From NCBI GenBank assembly GCA_903822525.1, contig CAIJPI010000213.1:1-36783 (forward strand): 36,783 nt of DNA, read 5' to 3'. Source of the DNA: an uncultured Bacteroidales bacterium (GTDB taxonomy: Bacteria > Bacteroidota > Bacteroidia > Bacteroidales > UBA4417). Below, piece by piece: positions 1 to 6,781 of the stretch. The stretch's first letter is position 1, and every line of letters begins with the position of its first letter. The notes beneath the pieces were generated by a model. That model did no database searches. It saw only the letters and a list, made by a program, of their open reading frames with translations, and was not told where the DNA came from. The position numbers were made by a program, and so were the translations under genes.

Positions 1-29
1 CAAAAGAACATTAAATAAGCTCCACGTAT

Positions 30-1193
30 ATGGATACCAAAGTAATATTTACAAAGAAATTTTATTATATAACCTACGGGCTTATGGGCCTTGGAGTTAT
101 CGGGCTGGTTTATGGTTTCCTCACTGATAGCCATCGTACATGGGCCAACCTGCTGATGGACAATTACTATTTTCTTTCATTGGCATTAGGAGCAGCTTTC
201 TTTTTCAGCCTGCAGTATATAACGCAATCGGGGTGGTCGGCTATGTTCAGGCGAATCCCTGAAGCATTGATGGCTTATATTCCTTATGCAGGAATCATTA
301 TGCTGGTGATGTATTTCGGACTTCATGATATTTACCATTGGTCGCATCCTGACCTTGTTGCTAACGATGAGTTGCTGGCGCACAAAGCACCTTACCTGAA
401 TATTCCATTCTTTATGATCAGACTGGTGATCTTTTTCGCTGCATGGATATTGCTTACCCGTTACCTGCGTAAATTATCATTACAGGAAGATGCTTTAGGC
501 AGTAAGGAACTATTCGAAAAAATGGAGTTCTGGTCGAAAGTATTCATTTTTGTTTTGGCCATAACATTCTCCGCTGCTTCGTTCGACTGGATTATGTCGA
601 TTGACGCACATTGGATCAGCGGCATTTTTGCCTTTAAGAACTTTGCAGCTGCATTTTACCATGGCACTTCACTTATTGGTTTAATTGCAATTATACTTCA
701 TAAAAAAGGCTATTTCAAAGATATGAATGAATACCACCTGCTTGATTTTGCGAGGTATATGTTCGGATTAAGCATCATCTGGGGCTATTTGTATTTTTCC
801 CAGTTTGCACTGATCTGGTTTGGAAATCTACCCGAAGAAACCATTTATTATGCAAGGCGTTGGGAAAACGGATGGATTATCTTCGTTTTCATGAATTTTG
901 CCCTTAACTGGTTTATTCCTTTTATTGTTTTGCTTCCGCAGAAACTGGATAAGAACATCAATGTTGTATATGGTATTTGTATTCTTCTGCTCGTTGGTTT
1001 ATATACCGATATTTATGAGCAGGTAATGCCTGATTTCCTGGCTTCCCCATCTTTGGGAATAATCGAAATCGGAGTATTTGCCGGACTGGCAGGATTATTC
1101 CTGTTCGCATTCGCAAAAGCGCTGGCATCAGCACCGCTGATTGCTAAGAACCATCCTTACCTGGATGAAAGTATTCATCATCATTTGCATTAA
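30..1193 (+). CDS. actF: Alternative complex III subunit ActF (quinol:cytochrome c oxidoreductase membrane subunit)
   Basis: Integral membrane subunit of alternative complex III, which oxidises menaquinol or ubiquinol and passes electrons to cytochrome c or directly to a terminal oxidase. The 387-residue protein is strongly hydrophobic with about ten predicted membrane helices, as expected for the NrfD-like ActC/ActF family. The segments around YITQSGWSAMFRRIPEA and FSAASFDWIMSIDAHW resemble ActF from Bacteroidota. The start is the first ATG. An in-frame TAA at 16-18 (reading CAA AAG AAC ATT AAA TAA) may be the end of the preceding act gene, so this is probably the last gene of an act operon that lies mostly outside the window. 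A cox operon normally follows directly. Here an insertion sequence and a toxin-antitoxin cassette intervene. The family call is by recognition of sequence, not by search. Confidence 0.88.
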   Translation: MDTKVIFTKKFYYITYGLMGLGVIGLVYGFLTDSHRTWANLLMDNYYFLSLALGAAFFFSLQYITQSGWSAMFRRIPEALMAYIPYAGIIMLVMYFGLHDIYHWSHPDLVANDELLAHKAPYLNIPFFMIRLVIFFAAWILLTRYLRKLSLQEDALGSKELFEKMEFWSKVFIFVLAITFSAASFDWIMSIDAHWISGIFAFKNFAAAFYHGTSLIGLIAIILHKKGYFKDMNEYHLLDFARYMFGLSIIWGYLYFSQFALIWFGNLPEETIYYARRWENGWIIFVFMNFALNWFIPFIVLLPQKLDKNINVVYGICILLLVGLYTDIYEQVMPDFLASPSLGIIEIGVFAGLAGLFLFAFAKALASAPLIAKNHPYLDESIHHHLH

Positions 1194-1491
1194 GAGATAA
1201 AATAACTGCCCTGTATATAAACGCAATACAAATAACCAAGTAGATTATCAGTACTAAGAATTTTGGTTCAGGAATGTAATTATTTCATGCGTATATATTT
1301 TTGTTAAGCGTTTAAAATGAGTGTTTTAACAAACAGGTTAAGAGAGTAAATTTTCATGCTCGTACTTCCTCCCAATAATTGCTAATCGGGATTTGTGACA
1401 TCGGTTGGTGCTTATCCTGTTTTTAAAATCAATTTCATCTTCGTGATTCCGACTTTACGGATACACAGTAAAAAAACGACTTTGTAATAAA
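1194..1491. other. Non-coding stretch after actF containing the 3' end of the IS110 element
   Basis: About 300 bases without a credible gene. The part nearest the transposase should contain the right (3') end of the IS. It has the nonamer CGGTTGGTG at 1402-1410, which recurs at 2871-2879 beyond the 5' end of the transposase. No clear rho-independent terminator for actF is visible. Confidence 0.5.
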
Positions 1492-1770
1492 TTATGCTAC
1501 TGCTACCAGTTCTTCTTGTCTAATTTCAAGTCCTAGTTCTTTTAGCTTGTTCAAGAGATTATTGACTTGCTTGTTTTTTCGTTTGGGGTTATTATGTAAA
1601 ATGGGTTCTTTATAAGCCTCTTTGTTTTTAATGATGTGGTATGAAGCAATGATAATTTTGTGACCTACGGCAACAATCGCTTTCTTTTTACCACGTCTGG
1701 TAATGAGACTCTGATATTTACGCTTCAAATACCCATCTTTCTTCCGAGTCGCTCCCCATGCACATTCCAC
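1492..1770 (-). CDS. IS110-family transposase, C-terminal part in the -1 frame
   Basis: This is the C-terminal continuation of the transposase in the adjacent ORF, not an independent gene. The frame is open upstream to the A9 run at 1815-1823. Adding one A there joins the two pieces as ...GGKKKSATTIHGNKYLQ...VECAWGA..., the normal IS110 (Transposase_20, PF02371) continuation, giving a protein of about 413 residues. The track start is a GTG (valine) inside the domain. It ends in a basic segment and a short leucine-rich tail. The break may be a pseudogenising deletion, a homopolymer sequencing error, or slippage on the A run. Confidence 0.75.
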   Translation of the reverse strand: MECAWGATRKKDGYLKRKYQSLITRRGKKKAIVAVGHKIIIASYHIIKNKEAYKEPILHNNPKRKNKQVNNLLNKLKELGLEIRQEELVAVA

Positions 1771-2732
1771 TAAGGTAGATTGTAAGTATTTGTTCCCGTG
1801 GATGGTGGTTGCGCTTTTTTTTTACCTCCACTCTCGTTATTGCCAGGACTCATCCCGGCCCAACTGCTCAGATGTTGTTCACTGGAAAATTGACTCATGT
1901 CGGCTCCTATTTCGCTGATAATACTAACTGCACTATCATAAGCTACTCCTGGTATGGTTTGCAATAATTCTATCTCTACCGAATATTGCTTAGCCATTTC
2001 ATCTATCTGTCTTTCTATCTTTGCGATGAGCTTTTCTTTGTCGGCCTTGCTCTCTTGAATGACCTGCAACATAAAACGATGATGCTTAGTAAGCCGCCCT
2101 TCTAACGCTAATCGAAACTCAGATTTGCTTGCTTTTATCTTCCCATGATAATGCTTTATCAATTCATTAATGTTCGTTTTCCCTGCTATCAAATCTTCAA
2201 TGATTTTTGTACCTACTGCTCCATCTACGTTGGTAAGAACACTACTTAATTTGATATTCGCATCTTCCAGTATCTTGATGATACGGTTTTTCTCGCTGGA
2301 GGCCTGTGCTACTACTTTCTTTCTGTATCGAACCAAGTCCCGCAAATCGCGGATTTCAACCGGAGGGATAAAACTTGGTTTTAACAAACCACTTACCAAT
2401 AGCTTACTTAACCATTGGCTATCCTGCTTATCGGTCTTGTGCCCCGGCACATTGCGAACGTGTCGGGCATTAACCAGAATAATCTCAAAATCACCTTCTT
2501 CAAGAATATTGAATACAGGTTTCCAGTAAACACCCGTGCTTTCCATGGCTACATGGGTAACACTTTCGGATTTGCACCATTCTCTTAACTCTGTCAAAGA
2601 ACTGGTAAAGGAGGTGAACTCCTTTGTTTCGTATTTGTTTTCACTCTTACGAATGGTGGCTACTATTATGTCCTTATGAACATCTATCCCGCAGCCAACT
2701 TTTACTACCTGATCGAAAAGAACCTTTTCCAT
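1770..2732 (-). CDS. IS110-family transposase, N-terminal and central part (frameshifted)
   Basis: Transposase (recombinase) of the IS110 family, whose members recombine DNA under guidance of a bridge RNA. The N-terminal DEDD RuvC-like domain (PF01548) is intact, with GIDVHK near residue 15, the acidic AMESTGVYW motif near residue 62 and KTDKQDSQWL near residue 100. The C-terminal Transposase_20 domain starts at LLQTIPGVAYDSA and SSWAGMSPGNNESGGKKK, whose serine is the probable nucleophile region. After KKK the frame shifts at an A9 run and reads 14 unrelated residues to a stop. The other part of the domain is in the overlapping -1 frame ORF. It starts at the first ATG, with about 150 nt of AT-rich, potentially structured leader upstream. 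Confidence 0.88.
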   Translation of the reverse strand: MEKVLFDQVVKVGCGIDVHKDIIVATIRKSENKYETKEFTSFTSSLTELREWCKSESVTHVAMESTGVYWKPVFNILEEGDFEIILVNARHVRNVPGHKTDKQDSQWLSKLLVSGLLKPSFIPPVEIRDLRDLVRYRKKVVAQASSEKNRIIKILEDANIKLSSVLTNVDGAVGTKIIEDLIAGKTNINELIKHYHGKIKASKSEFRLALEGRLTKHHRFMLQVIQESKADKEKLIAKIERQIDEMAKQYSVEIELLQTIPGVAYDSAVSIISEIGADMSQFSSEQHLSSWAGMSPGNNESGGKKKAQPPSTGTNTYNLP

Positions 2733-2880
2733 AACGTTGAATGTTTTTGCAAAGGTCTATATTCATTCTCGGTTGGGGCGATTATTTTTAGCCCATGGGG
2801 ATTTCATCTGTTATTAATTTGTTTTTTAACGGTCAGATGGAATACGCCAGATTGATCTTAATATCATCTCCGGTTGGTGA
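2733..2880 (-). ncRNA. Candidate bridge RNA / left-end region of the IS110 element
   Basis: Non-coding sequence directly upstream of the transposase, where IS110-subgroup elements encode their bridge RNA. On the minus strand it contains two related segments, CCAACCGGAGATGA and CCAACCGAGAATGA, about 100 nt apart, and a small hairpin AGATGAT/ATCAATCT with loop ATTAAG. This is a positional inference. I cannot fold the RNA or compare it with related elements. Confidence 0.3.
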
Positions 2881-3071
2881 TTTATTCCAATCATGGCTAT
2901 TTAATGTGTTTATTTTTTAATTTAGTTCGGCAAGCTCACTATAAATTTTACGGGTCACATGGAATTATTAACGTCTTGCTTATTTTTAAAGGTGTTAATG
3001 AGCTAAAGGTTCGCCTGGAATAATCAGCCCTCTGTGAGACAATTTATTGTCATGGCTCGTTTCATCTTTAC

Positions 3072-3152
3072 AAAGCATCAAAGCCCGGATATTGCCGGGC
3101 TTTTGCATTTCATTGGTAAGCCTTTTTAACAAAATTTAGCCGGTACTGATTG
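3072..3152 (+). repeat. Direct repeat copy A flanking the toxin-antitoxin cassette, with terminator-like hairpin
   Basis: About 81 bp, matching copy B at 3909-3988 at roughly 72 positions with one gap. It contains a perfect 9-bp stem AAAGCCCGG / CCGGGCTTT (3080-3103, loop ATATTG) followed by a T-rich stretch, then the shared block GCCTTTTTAACAAAATTTA. The hairpin could end transcription, but conservation extends well beyond the hairpin, so the repeat is more than a shared terminator. Confidence 0.85.
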
Positions 3153-3196
3153 CAAATCAGCGCCAGCTGGAGGAAATAATTATTGATATCAATCTT

Positions 3197-3230
3197 AGTA
3201 ATACTTTTTGTTTCGTATTTTTGTATTACT
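3197..3230 (+). promoter_or_regulatory. Promoter and palindromic operator of the toxin-antitoxin operon
   Basis: A perfect inverted repeat AGTAATAC ... GTATTACT (3197-3204 and 3223-3230, 18-nt spacer) encloses a perfect Bacteroidota -7 element TATTTTTG at 3216-3223. Transcription would begin near 3230, leaving a leader of about 28 nt before the antitoxin ATG. A palindrome over the promoter is the usual arrangement for autorepression by an antitoxin or the TA complex. No convincing -33 element is seen. Confidence 0.5.
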
Positions 3231-3257
3231 GTTGATTTTACTTAAAAAACAACCATT

Positions 3258-3494
3258 ATGGACATACAGGCACAAAAAACAATTATAATAGAGCAGTTTA
3301 AACAGCTGAACGATATAAACCTGATTAATGCTATCAAAAGCATACTCGATTACGCGATAAAGAAAGAAAAAGATATTTATGACATACCTGAAGCCCATCA
3401 GCAAATGGTAATGGAACGGTATGATAAAGTACGTAAAAACCCGGAAAGGCTTTTAGATTTGGACGAAGCTCTAAATACGCTGAAAGCCAAATGA
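3258..3494 (+). CDS. Antitoxin of a ParE/RelE-type toxin-antitoxin pair
   Basis: A 78-residue protein likely to be the antitoxin that neutralises the downstream ParE/RelE-like toxin. It is charged and mostly helical in character. The C-terminal part (about residues 55-78, RKNPERLLDLDEALNTLKAK) resembles the tail of addiction-module component proteins (PF09720-like) that wraps the toxin. It lacks an obvious N-terminal ribbon-helix-helix or HTH signature, so how it binds DNA is unclear. It begins at the first ATG after the promoter palindrome and overlaps the toxin start by four bases (ATGA), indicating translational coupling. The family assignment is moderate. The role rests mainly on the neighbouring toxin. 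Confidence 0.75.
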   Translation: MDIQAQKTIIIEQFKQLNDINLINAIKSILDYAIKKEKDIYDIPEAHQQMVMERYDKVRKNPERLLDLDEALNTLKAK

Positions 3495-3808
3495 AGAAGT
3501 ACAAAGTAAAAATTGACCCTGAAGCACTTGCCGATATTCAGAACATTACCAACTGGTATAGTCAGGCACAGGATAAACTTGGTGAAAGATTTCAGGATAC
3601 TGCCATTTCAAAAATAAAACGGCTAAGCAAAGACCCTCAGATATTCGCTATCAGATACCTTGAAATCAGGTGCATGCAGGTAACGAAATTCCCCTACCTG
3701 ATTCATTTTTATATTAACGAGGAAACCAATACAGTGGAAGTATTGGCTGTGATAAGTACCAACCGGAATCCTGACATCCGGGAAGAAAAAACAGGTAAGC
3801 ATATTTAA
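3491..3808 (+). CDS. ParE/RelE-family toxin
   Basis: A 105-residue ParE/RelE superfamily toxin (PF05016). Family members either poison DNA gyrase (ParE) or cleave ribosome-bound mRNA (RelE). The pattern is typical: an N-terminal strand (KYKVKIDPEALADI), two helices (residues 12-50), then a beta sheet with IRYLEIR, KFPYLIHFYI and VEVLAVIS near residues 55-92. The FPY-hydrophobic strand and the ending with an arginine near NRNP favour the ParE/RelE-like YoeB/ParE group, but the sequence alone does not decide the target. It overlaps the antitoxin gene by ATGA. A 10-bp hairpin follows 42 bases downstream. The pair is flanked by ~80-bp direct repeats, suggesting it moves or was inserted as a cassette. 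Confidence 0.85.
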   Translation: MKKYKVKIDPEALADIQNITNWYSQAQDKLGERFQDTAISKIKRLSKDPQIFAIRYLEIRCMQVTKFPYLIHFYINEETNTVEVLAVISTNRNPDIREEKTGKHI

Positions 3809-3850
3809 AAGTTAAAAACTATTGATCGTATACCTGATAAGGACAAGCAA

Positions 3851-3880
3851 GTAATAAAAAAATATTGTTGTTTTTATTAC
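3851..3880. terminator. Hairpin after the toxin gene
   Basis: Perfect inverted repeat GTAATAAAAA / TTTTTATTAC with a 10-nt loop. The right arm contains five T residues. It could end transcription of the toxin-antitoxin operon, although the stem is AT-rich and weak. Confidence 0.45.
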
Positions 3881-3908
3881 CAGAGGCAAAATGAAACTTT
3901 AGCTCTTT

Positions 3909-3988
3909 AAAGCAGCAAAGCCCGGATATTATCGGGCTTTGCCTTTCATTGGCATGCCTTTTTAACAAAATTTACCCGGCACTGATTG
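3909..3988 (+). repeat. Direct repeat copy B flanking the toxin-antitoxin cassette, with hairpin
   Basis: Second copy of the ~80-bp repeat (see 3072-3152), 837 bp downstream and in the same orientation. Its hairpin is AAAGCCCGG / TCGGGCTTT (3917-3940, one G-U pair). The downstream block GCCTTTTTAACAAAATTTA is identical to copy A. Confidence 0.85.
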
Positions 3989-4051
3989 AAAATTAATGTT
4001 CGCAGGGGTTCCCGAAAGGATGGATGTCTATGGCACCACATGTAATTATTT

Positions 4052-4070
4052 GCGGGGTAGCGGGGGGGGG
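4052..4070 (+). repeat. G-rich tract with a G9 homopolymer
   Basis: GCGGGGTAGC followed by nine G residues in an AT-rich intergenic region between the toxin-antitoxin cassette and the oxidase operon. It is striking against the local composition. Such runs are prone to slippage and to sequencing error. Confidence 0.6.
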
Positions 4071-4107
4071 AGAGCTTACCTGTTCATTAATTCATTTTTC
4101 CTAAATC

Positions 4108-4139
4108 CGATTAATACTCTGTTTTACAGAGTATTATCG
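4108..4139. terminator. Long hairpin upstream of the oxidase operon
   Basis: Perfect 10-bp stem TAATACTCTG / CAGAGTATTA with loop TTTTA, extended by CGA/TCG with a one-base bulge and followed by TTTTA. It could end readthrough from the inserted cassette or act as a regulatory structure. About 200 bases remain before sco. Confidence 0.4.
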
Positions 4140-4264
4140 TTTTAGGTAAAAACCGAACTATAAAAAGTGAATAAACTTTTCAGGAATTTCAGTTTTCGTT
4201 AAACAAAACCTAAGCAATTCTTGTTAATAAAGCGTTAATTAAATTTTATTAAGGTAATATTCAT

Positions 4265-4281
4265 GGTCTGAAATTCAGGCC
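4265..4281. promoter_or_regulatory. Small palindrome in the sco-cox promoter region
   Basis: GGTCTGAAATTCAGGCC contains CTGAA-A-TTCAG with flanking GG/CC. It lies just upstream of a -7-like TATCTTTC (4302-4309 region) and about 65 bases before the likely sco start, so it is placed like an operator. No known regulator motif is recognised. Confidence 0.25.
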
Positions 4282-4345
4282 AAACTATAAATCATTATCT
4301 TTCAGGAATAAACCATATACATTGCACAAAACAATTTTATCACAA

Positions 4346-5143
4346 ATGAAAAAAACCATCTCATGGTTTGCACTGCCGATATTGCTGACAGTAATGCTTT
4401 TTTATACCAATTTTGTTTCAGCGCAAAATGAAAAGGAACAGGAAGTCGGAATTACTGAACACCTCGATGAATACATACCTTCGGATATTATTCTCACCGA
4501 CCACACCGGAAAGGTTGTTAACCTTAAACAACTGATCAACAAACCAACCGTATTGTGTTTCGTGTATTACAGGTGCCCGGGTATCTGCAGTCCGCTGATG
4601 AATGGCCTTGCGGAAGTTATGGCAGCAACCGGCATGGTGCTTGGTAAAGATTACCAGGCAGTCACCATTAGTATTGATCCCCGCGAAACGTATGATCTGG
4701 GAAAGAAAAAAAGGGAATCTTATCTTAAAAAGCTGAAGGGCCAGGATGGTTCGGGATGGACTTTCCTGGTTGGTGACAGTGCCAATGTAGCCAAAGCGAC
4801 TAATGCACTAGGATTTAAGTATAAGTTTGTAAACAACGAGTTTATGCACGAAGGCGCATTAATGATGATCAGTCCTGATGGAAAGATTACACGATACCTG
4901 AAAGGGATAAGTTTTGTGCCTTTTGAGTTCAGGCTTGCATTGGTAGAAGCCTCGGAGGGGAAATCAGCCCCTACAATTATAAAAGTGTTAAAATATTGCT
5001 ATTCCTACGACAGAAAGACGGAAAGATATTCACTTGACGTTACACGTATAACAGCCACTTTAACCATTATTTTCGCTGTTTCGCTGCTTACATACCTGCT
5101 CATTCGTGGACGGAGAAAAAAAACAAAACCTGCTAACCAATAA
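4346..5143 (+). CDS. SCO1/SenC family copper chaperone for cytochrome oxidase
   Basis: Thioredoxin-fold protein that delivers copper to, or reduces, the CuA site of subunit II. The ORF track begins at a TTG (4322). The ATG at 4346 is preferred because it opens a clean signal sequence (MKKTISWFALPILLTVMLFY). From that start the Cu-binding CPGIC motif is at C77 and C81 and the third ligand histidine is in FMHEGALMM near residue 168. VTISIDPRET is the conserved SCO strand. A C-terminal helix (ITATLTIIFAVSLLTYLLI) followed by a basic tail anchors it in the inner membrane. It leads the oxidase operon, 14 bases before coxA, which fits a role in assembling that enzyme. Confidence 0.92.
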   Translation: MKKTISWFALPILLTVMLFYTNFVSAQNEKEQEVGITEHLDEYIPSDIILTDHTGKVVNLKQLINKPTVLCFVYYRCPGICSPLMNGLAEVMAATGMVLGKDYQAVTISIDPRETYDLGKKKRESYLKKLKGQDGSGWTFLVGDSANVAKATNALGFKYKFVNNEFMHEGALMMISPDGKITRYLKGISFVPFEFRLALVEASEGKSAPTIIKVLKYCYSYDRKTERYSLDVTRITATLTIIFAVSLLTYLLIRGRRKKTKPANQ

Positions 5144-5157
5144 TTATTCAAATATAC

Positions 5158-6774
5158 ATGACCGGAAATTCTTCAACTCATCGGCTGCCCAGTTACCTTG
5201 AATACCAGGGTAAGTACACCGGAATCCGTTCCTGGATCTTATCTACCGATCACAAGCGTATAGCCCTGCTATACCTGTACTCGCAGATATTTTTCTTCCT
5301 GGCCGGACTGGTAATGGGATTATTTATGAAGCTCGAGCTTATTGCGCCCGGGCAACAGATTATGGGGCCCCAGGCTTATAATGCACTTTTCACTGTGCAT
5401 GGTCTAACCATGATATTCCTTTTTATCATACCGGGACTGGCAGCATCGTTCGGCAACTTTATGATCCCGATTATGATAGGTGCTAAAGACGTTGCCTTCC
5501 CTAAACTGAATTTATTCTCCTGGTATCTTTTTATTGCAGGCGCTGTAATTATTCTGGTCGGAATATTTTCCGGCGACGGTCCTCCTGATACCGGCTGGAC
5601 ATTCTATGCACCTTATAGTCTGAAAACAAATACTAATGTGGTGCTTTCTGTTTTCGGGGCATTTGTGCTTGGATTTTCATCGATTCTTACCGGCCTGAAC
5701 TTTATTGTTACTATTCACCGCATGCGGGCACCGGGAATGGGATTTTTCCGTATGCCTTTGTTTATATGGTCGTTATACGGTACTGCATGGATTCAGCTTC
5801 TGGCAACTCCGGTAGTGGGAATCACCTTTCTTATGGTTGTTGCTGACCGTTTGCTTGACATTGGTTTCTTCGATCCTGCCAAAGGCGGAGATCCTGTATT
5901 GTATCAGCATCTCTTCTGGATTTACTCGCATCCCGCAGTATATATCATGATTTTACCTGCCATGGGTGCCATCACCGAAATTATTGTTACTTTTTCACGA
6001 CGGACTGTATTCGGGTACAAAGCCATAGCCATGTCGAGTCTTGCCATTGCATTTGTCGGTTACCTGGTATGGGGACATCATATGTTTACTTCAGGAATGA
6101 GCGAAACGGCACGCCTCATTTTTTCCTTCTTAACTTTCCTCGTAGCCATACCGAGCGCCATTAAAGTATTTAACTGGACAGCAACCATGTATAAAGGATC
6201 CATTTCACTTGAACCACCTTTCTGGTGGGCGATGGCCTTTATCTTTATATTTATGATCGGCGGACTTACCGGGCTTATTCTGGGAAGTGTTTCCACGGAT
6301 GTACACGTTCACGATACGATGTTTGTTGTGGCGCATTTCCATTACATTGTGTTCGGAGGTGCGGGAATAGCATTTTTTGCGGCACTGCATTACTGGTATC
6401 CTAAAATGTTCGGCAAGATGTACAATAAGAAAATTGCAAACTGGGGACTTATCGGCTTGTTTGTAGGTTTCAACACCACTTATCTGCCTATGTTCTTCCT
6501 TGGTTTCATGGGGATGCCACGACGGTATTACGATTATCTTCCTCAATTTGCTGATCTCAACCTCTTATCTACAGTTGGATCATGGGTAATGGCCACGTCA
6601 TTACTTCTTGTGATCGTGAACCTGCTGCGTGCTAAAAAGGGAACTCCGGAAGAAATGGACAATCCATGGGGTGGTCGTACACTTGAATGGACAATAGAAT
6701 CGCCTCCTTCGCTCGAAAATTTTGAGGAGATACCCGTTATCGACCGCGAACCTTATGAACTAAAATCTAAATAA
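5158..6774 (+). CDS. coxA: Cytochrome c oxidase subunit I, A2-type haem-copper oxidase
   Basis: Catalytic subunit of an aa3/caa3-type oxidase, reducing O2 to water and pumping protons. It has twelve or more membrane helices in 538 residues. Haem ligands are seen in FTVHGLTM (near residue 80) and VVAHFHYIVFGG (near 392-397). CuB ligands are in IYSHPAVYIMILP (near 258) and LVWGHHMF (near 305). Helix VI has YSHPxVY rather than GHPEVY, the mark of A2-type enzymes, in which a Tyr-Ser pair replaces the D-channel glutamate. It sits between sco and coxC in a tight operon. Family and subtype follow from visible motifs. Confidence 0.96.
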   Translation: MTGNSSTHRLPSYLEYQGKYTGIRSWILSTDHKRIALLYLYSQIFFFLAGLVMGLFMKLELIAPGQQIMGPQAYNALFTVHGLTMIFLFIIPGLAASFGNFMIPIMIGAKDVAFPKLNLFSWYLFIAGAVIILVGIFSGDGPPDTGWTFYAPYSLKTNTNVVLSVFGAFVLGFSSILTGLNFIVTIHRMRAPGMGFFRMPLFIWSLYGTAWIQLLATPVVGITFLMVVADRLLDIGFFDPAKGGDPVLYQHLFWIYSHPAVYIMILPAMGAITEIIVTFSRRTVFGYKAIAMSSLAIAFVGYLVWGHHMFTSGMSETARLIFSFLTFLVAIPSAIKVFNWTATMYKGSISLEPPFWWAMAFIFIFMIGGLTGLILGSVSTDVHVHDTMFVVAHFHYIVFGGAGIAFFAALHYWYPKMFGKMYNKKIANWGLIGLFVGFNTTYLPMFFLGFMGMPRRYYDYLPQFADLNLLSTVGSWVMATSLLLVIVNLLRAKKGTPEEMDNPWGGRTLEWTIESPPSLENFEEIPVIDREPYELKSK

Positions 6775-6781
6775 ACAGTCT

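Larger units (their letters stand above)
1402..2879 (-). mobile_element. IS110-family insertion sequence (ends approximate)
   Basis: The element is defined by a DEDD/serine IS110-type transposase on the minus strand and its AT-rich flanks. IS110 elements lack long terminal inverted repeats and are directed by a structured bridge RNA, so the ends cannot be fixed from one copy. The given limits use a shared nonamer (CACCAACCG read on the minus strand) at 1402-1410 and 2871-2879. They are only a working guess and the real element may be longer. The element sits between the alternative complex III locus and the oxidase operon. Confidence 0.6.

Noticed and set aside
2170-2529. Plus-strand ORF of 119 residues inside the transposase
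   Set aside because: It is antisense to the conserved transposase domain and has no recognisable protein signature. The other opposite-strand ORFs over actF, coxA, acs, the T9SS gene, valS and the Hyf-like genes are shadows for the same reason.
3038-3051. Palindrome GACAAT-TT-ATTGTC as an IS110 attachment site
   Set aside because: IS110 elements do not use palindromic ends in this way and the motif has no partner on the other side of the element.
3072-3988. Integron-type attC sites around the toxin-antitoxin pair
   Set aside because: The repeats do not show the GTTRRRY / RYYYAAC core sites in the right arrangement and no integrase is nearby.
4322-4345. TTG start of sco in the ORF track
   Set aside because: The ATG at 4346 gives a standard signal peptide start (MKKTISW). 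The extra eight residues spoil it.
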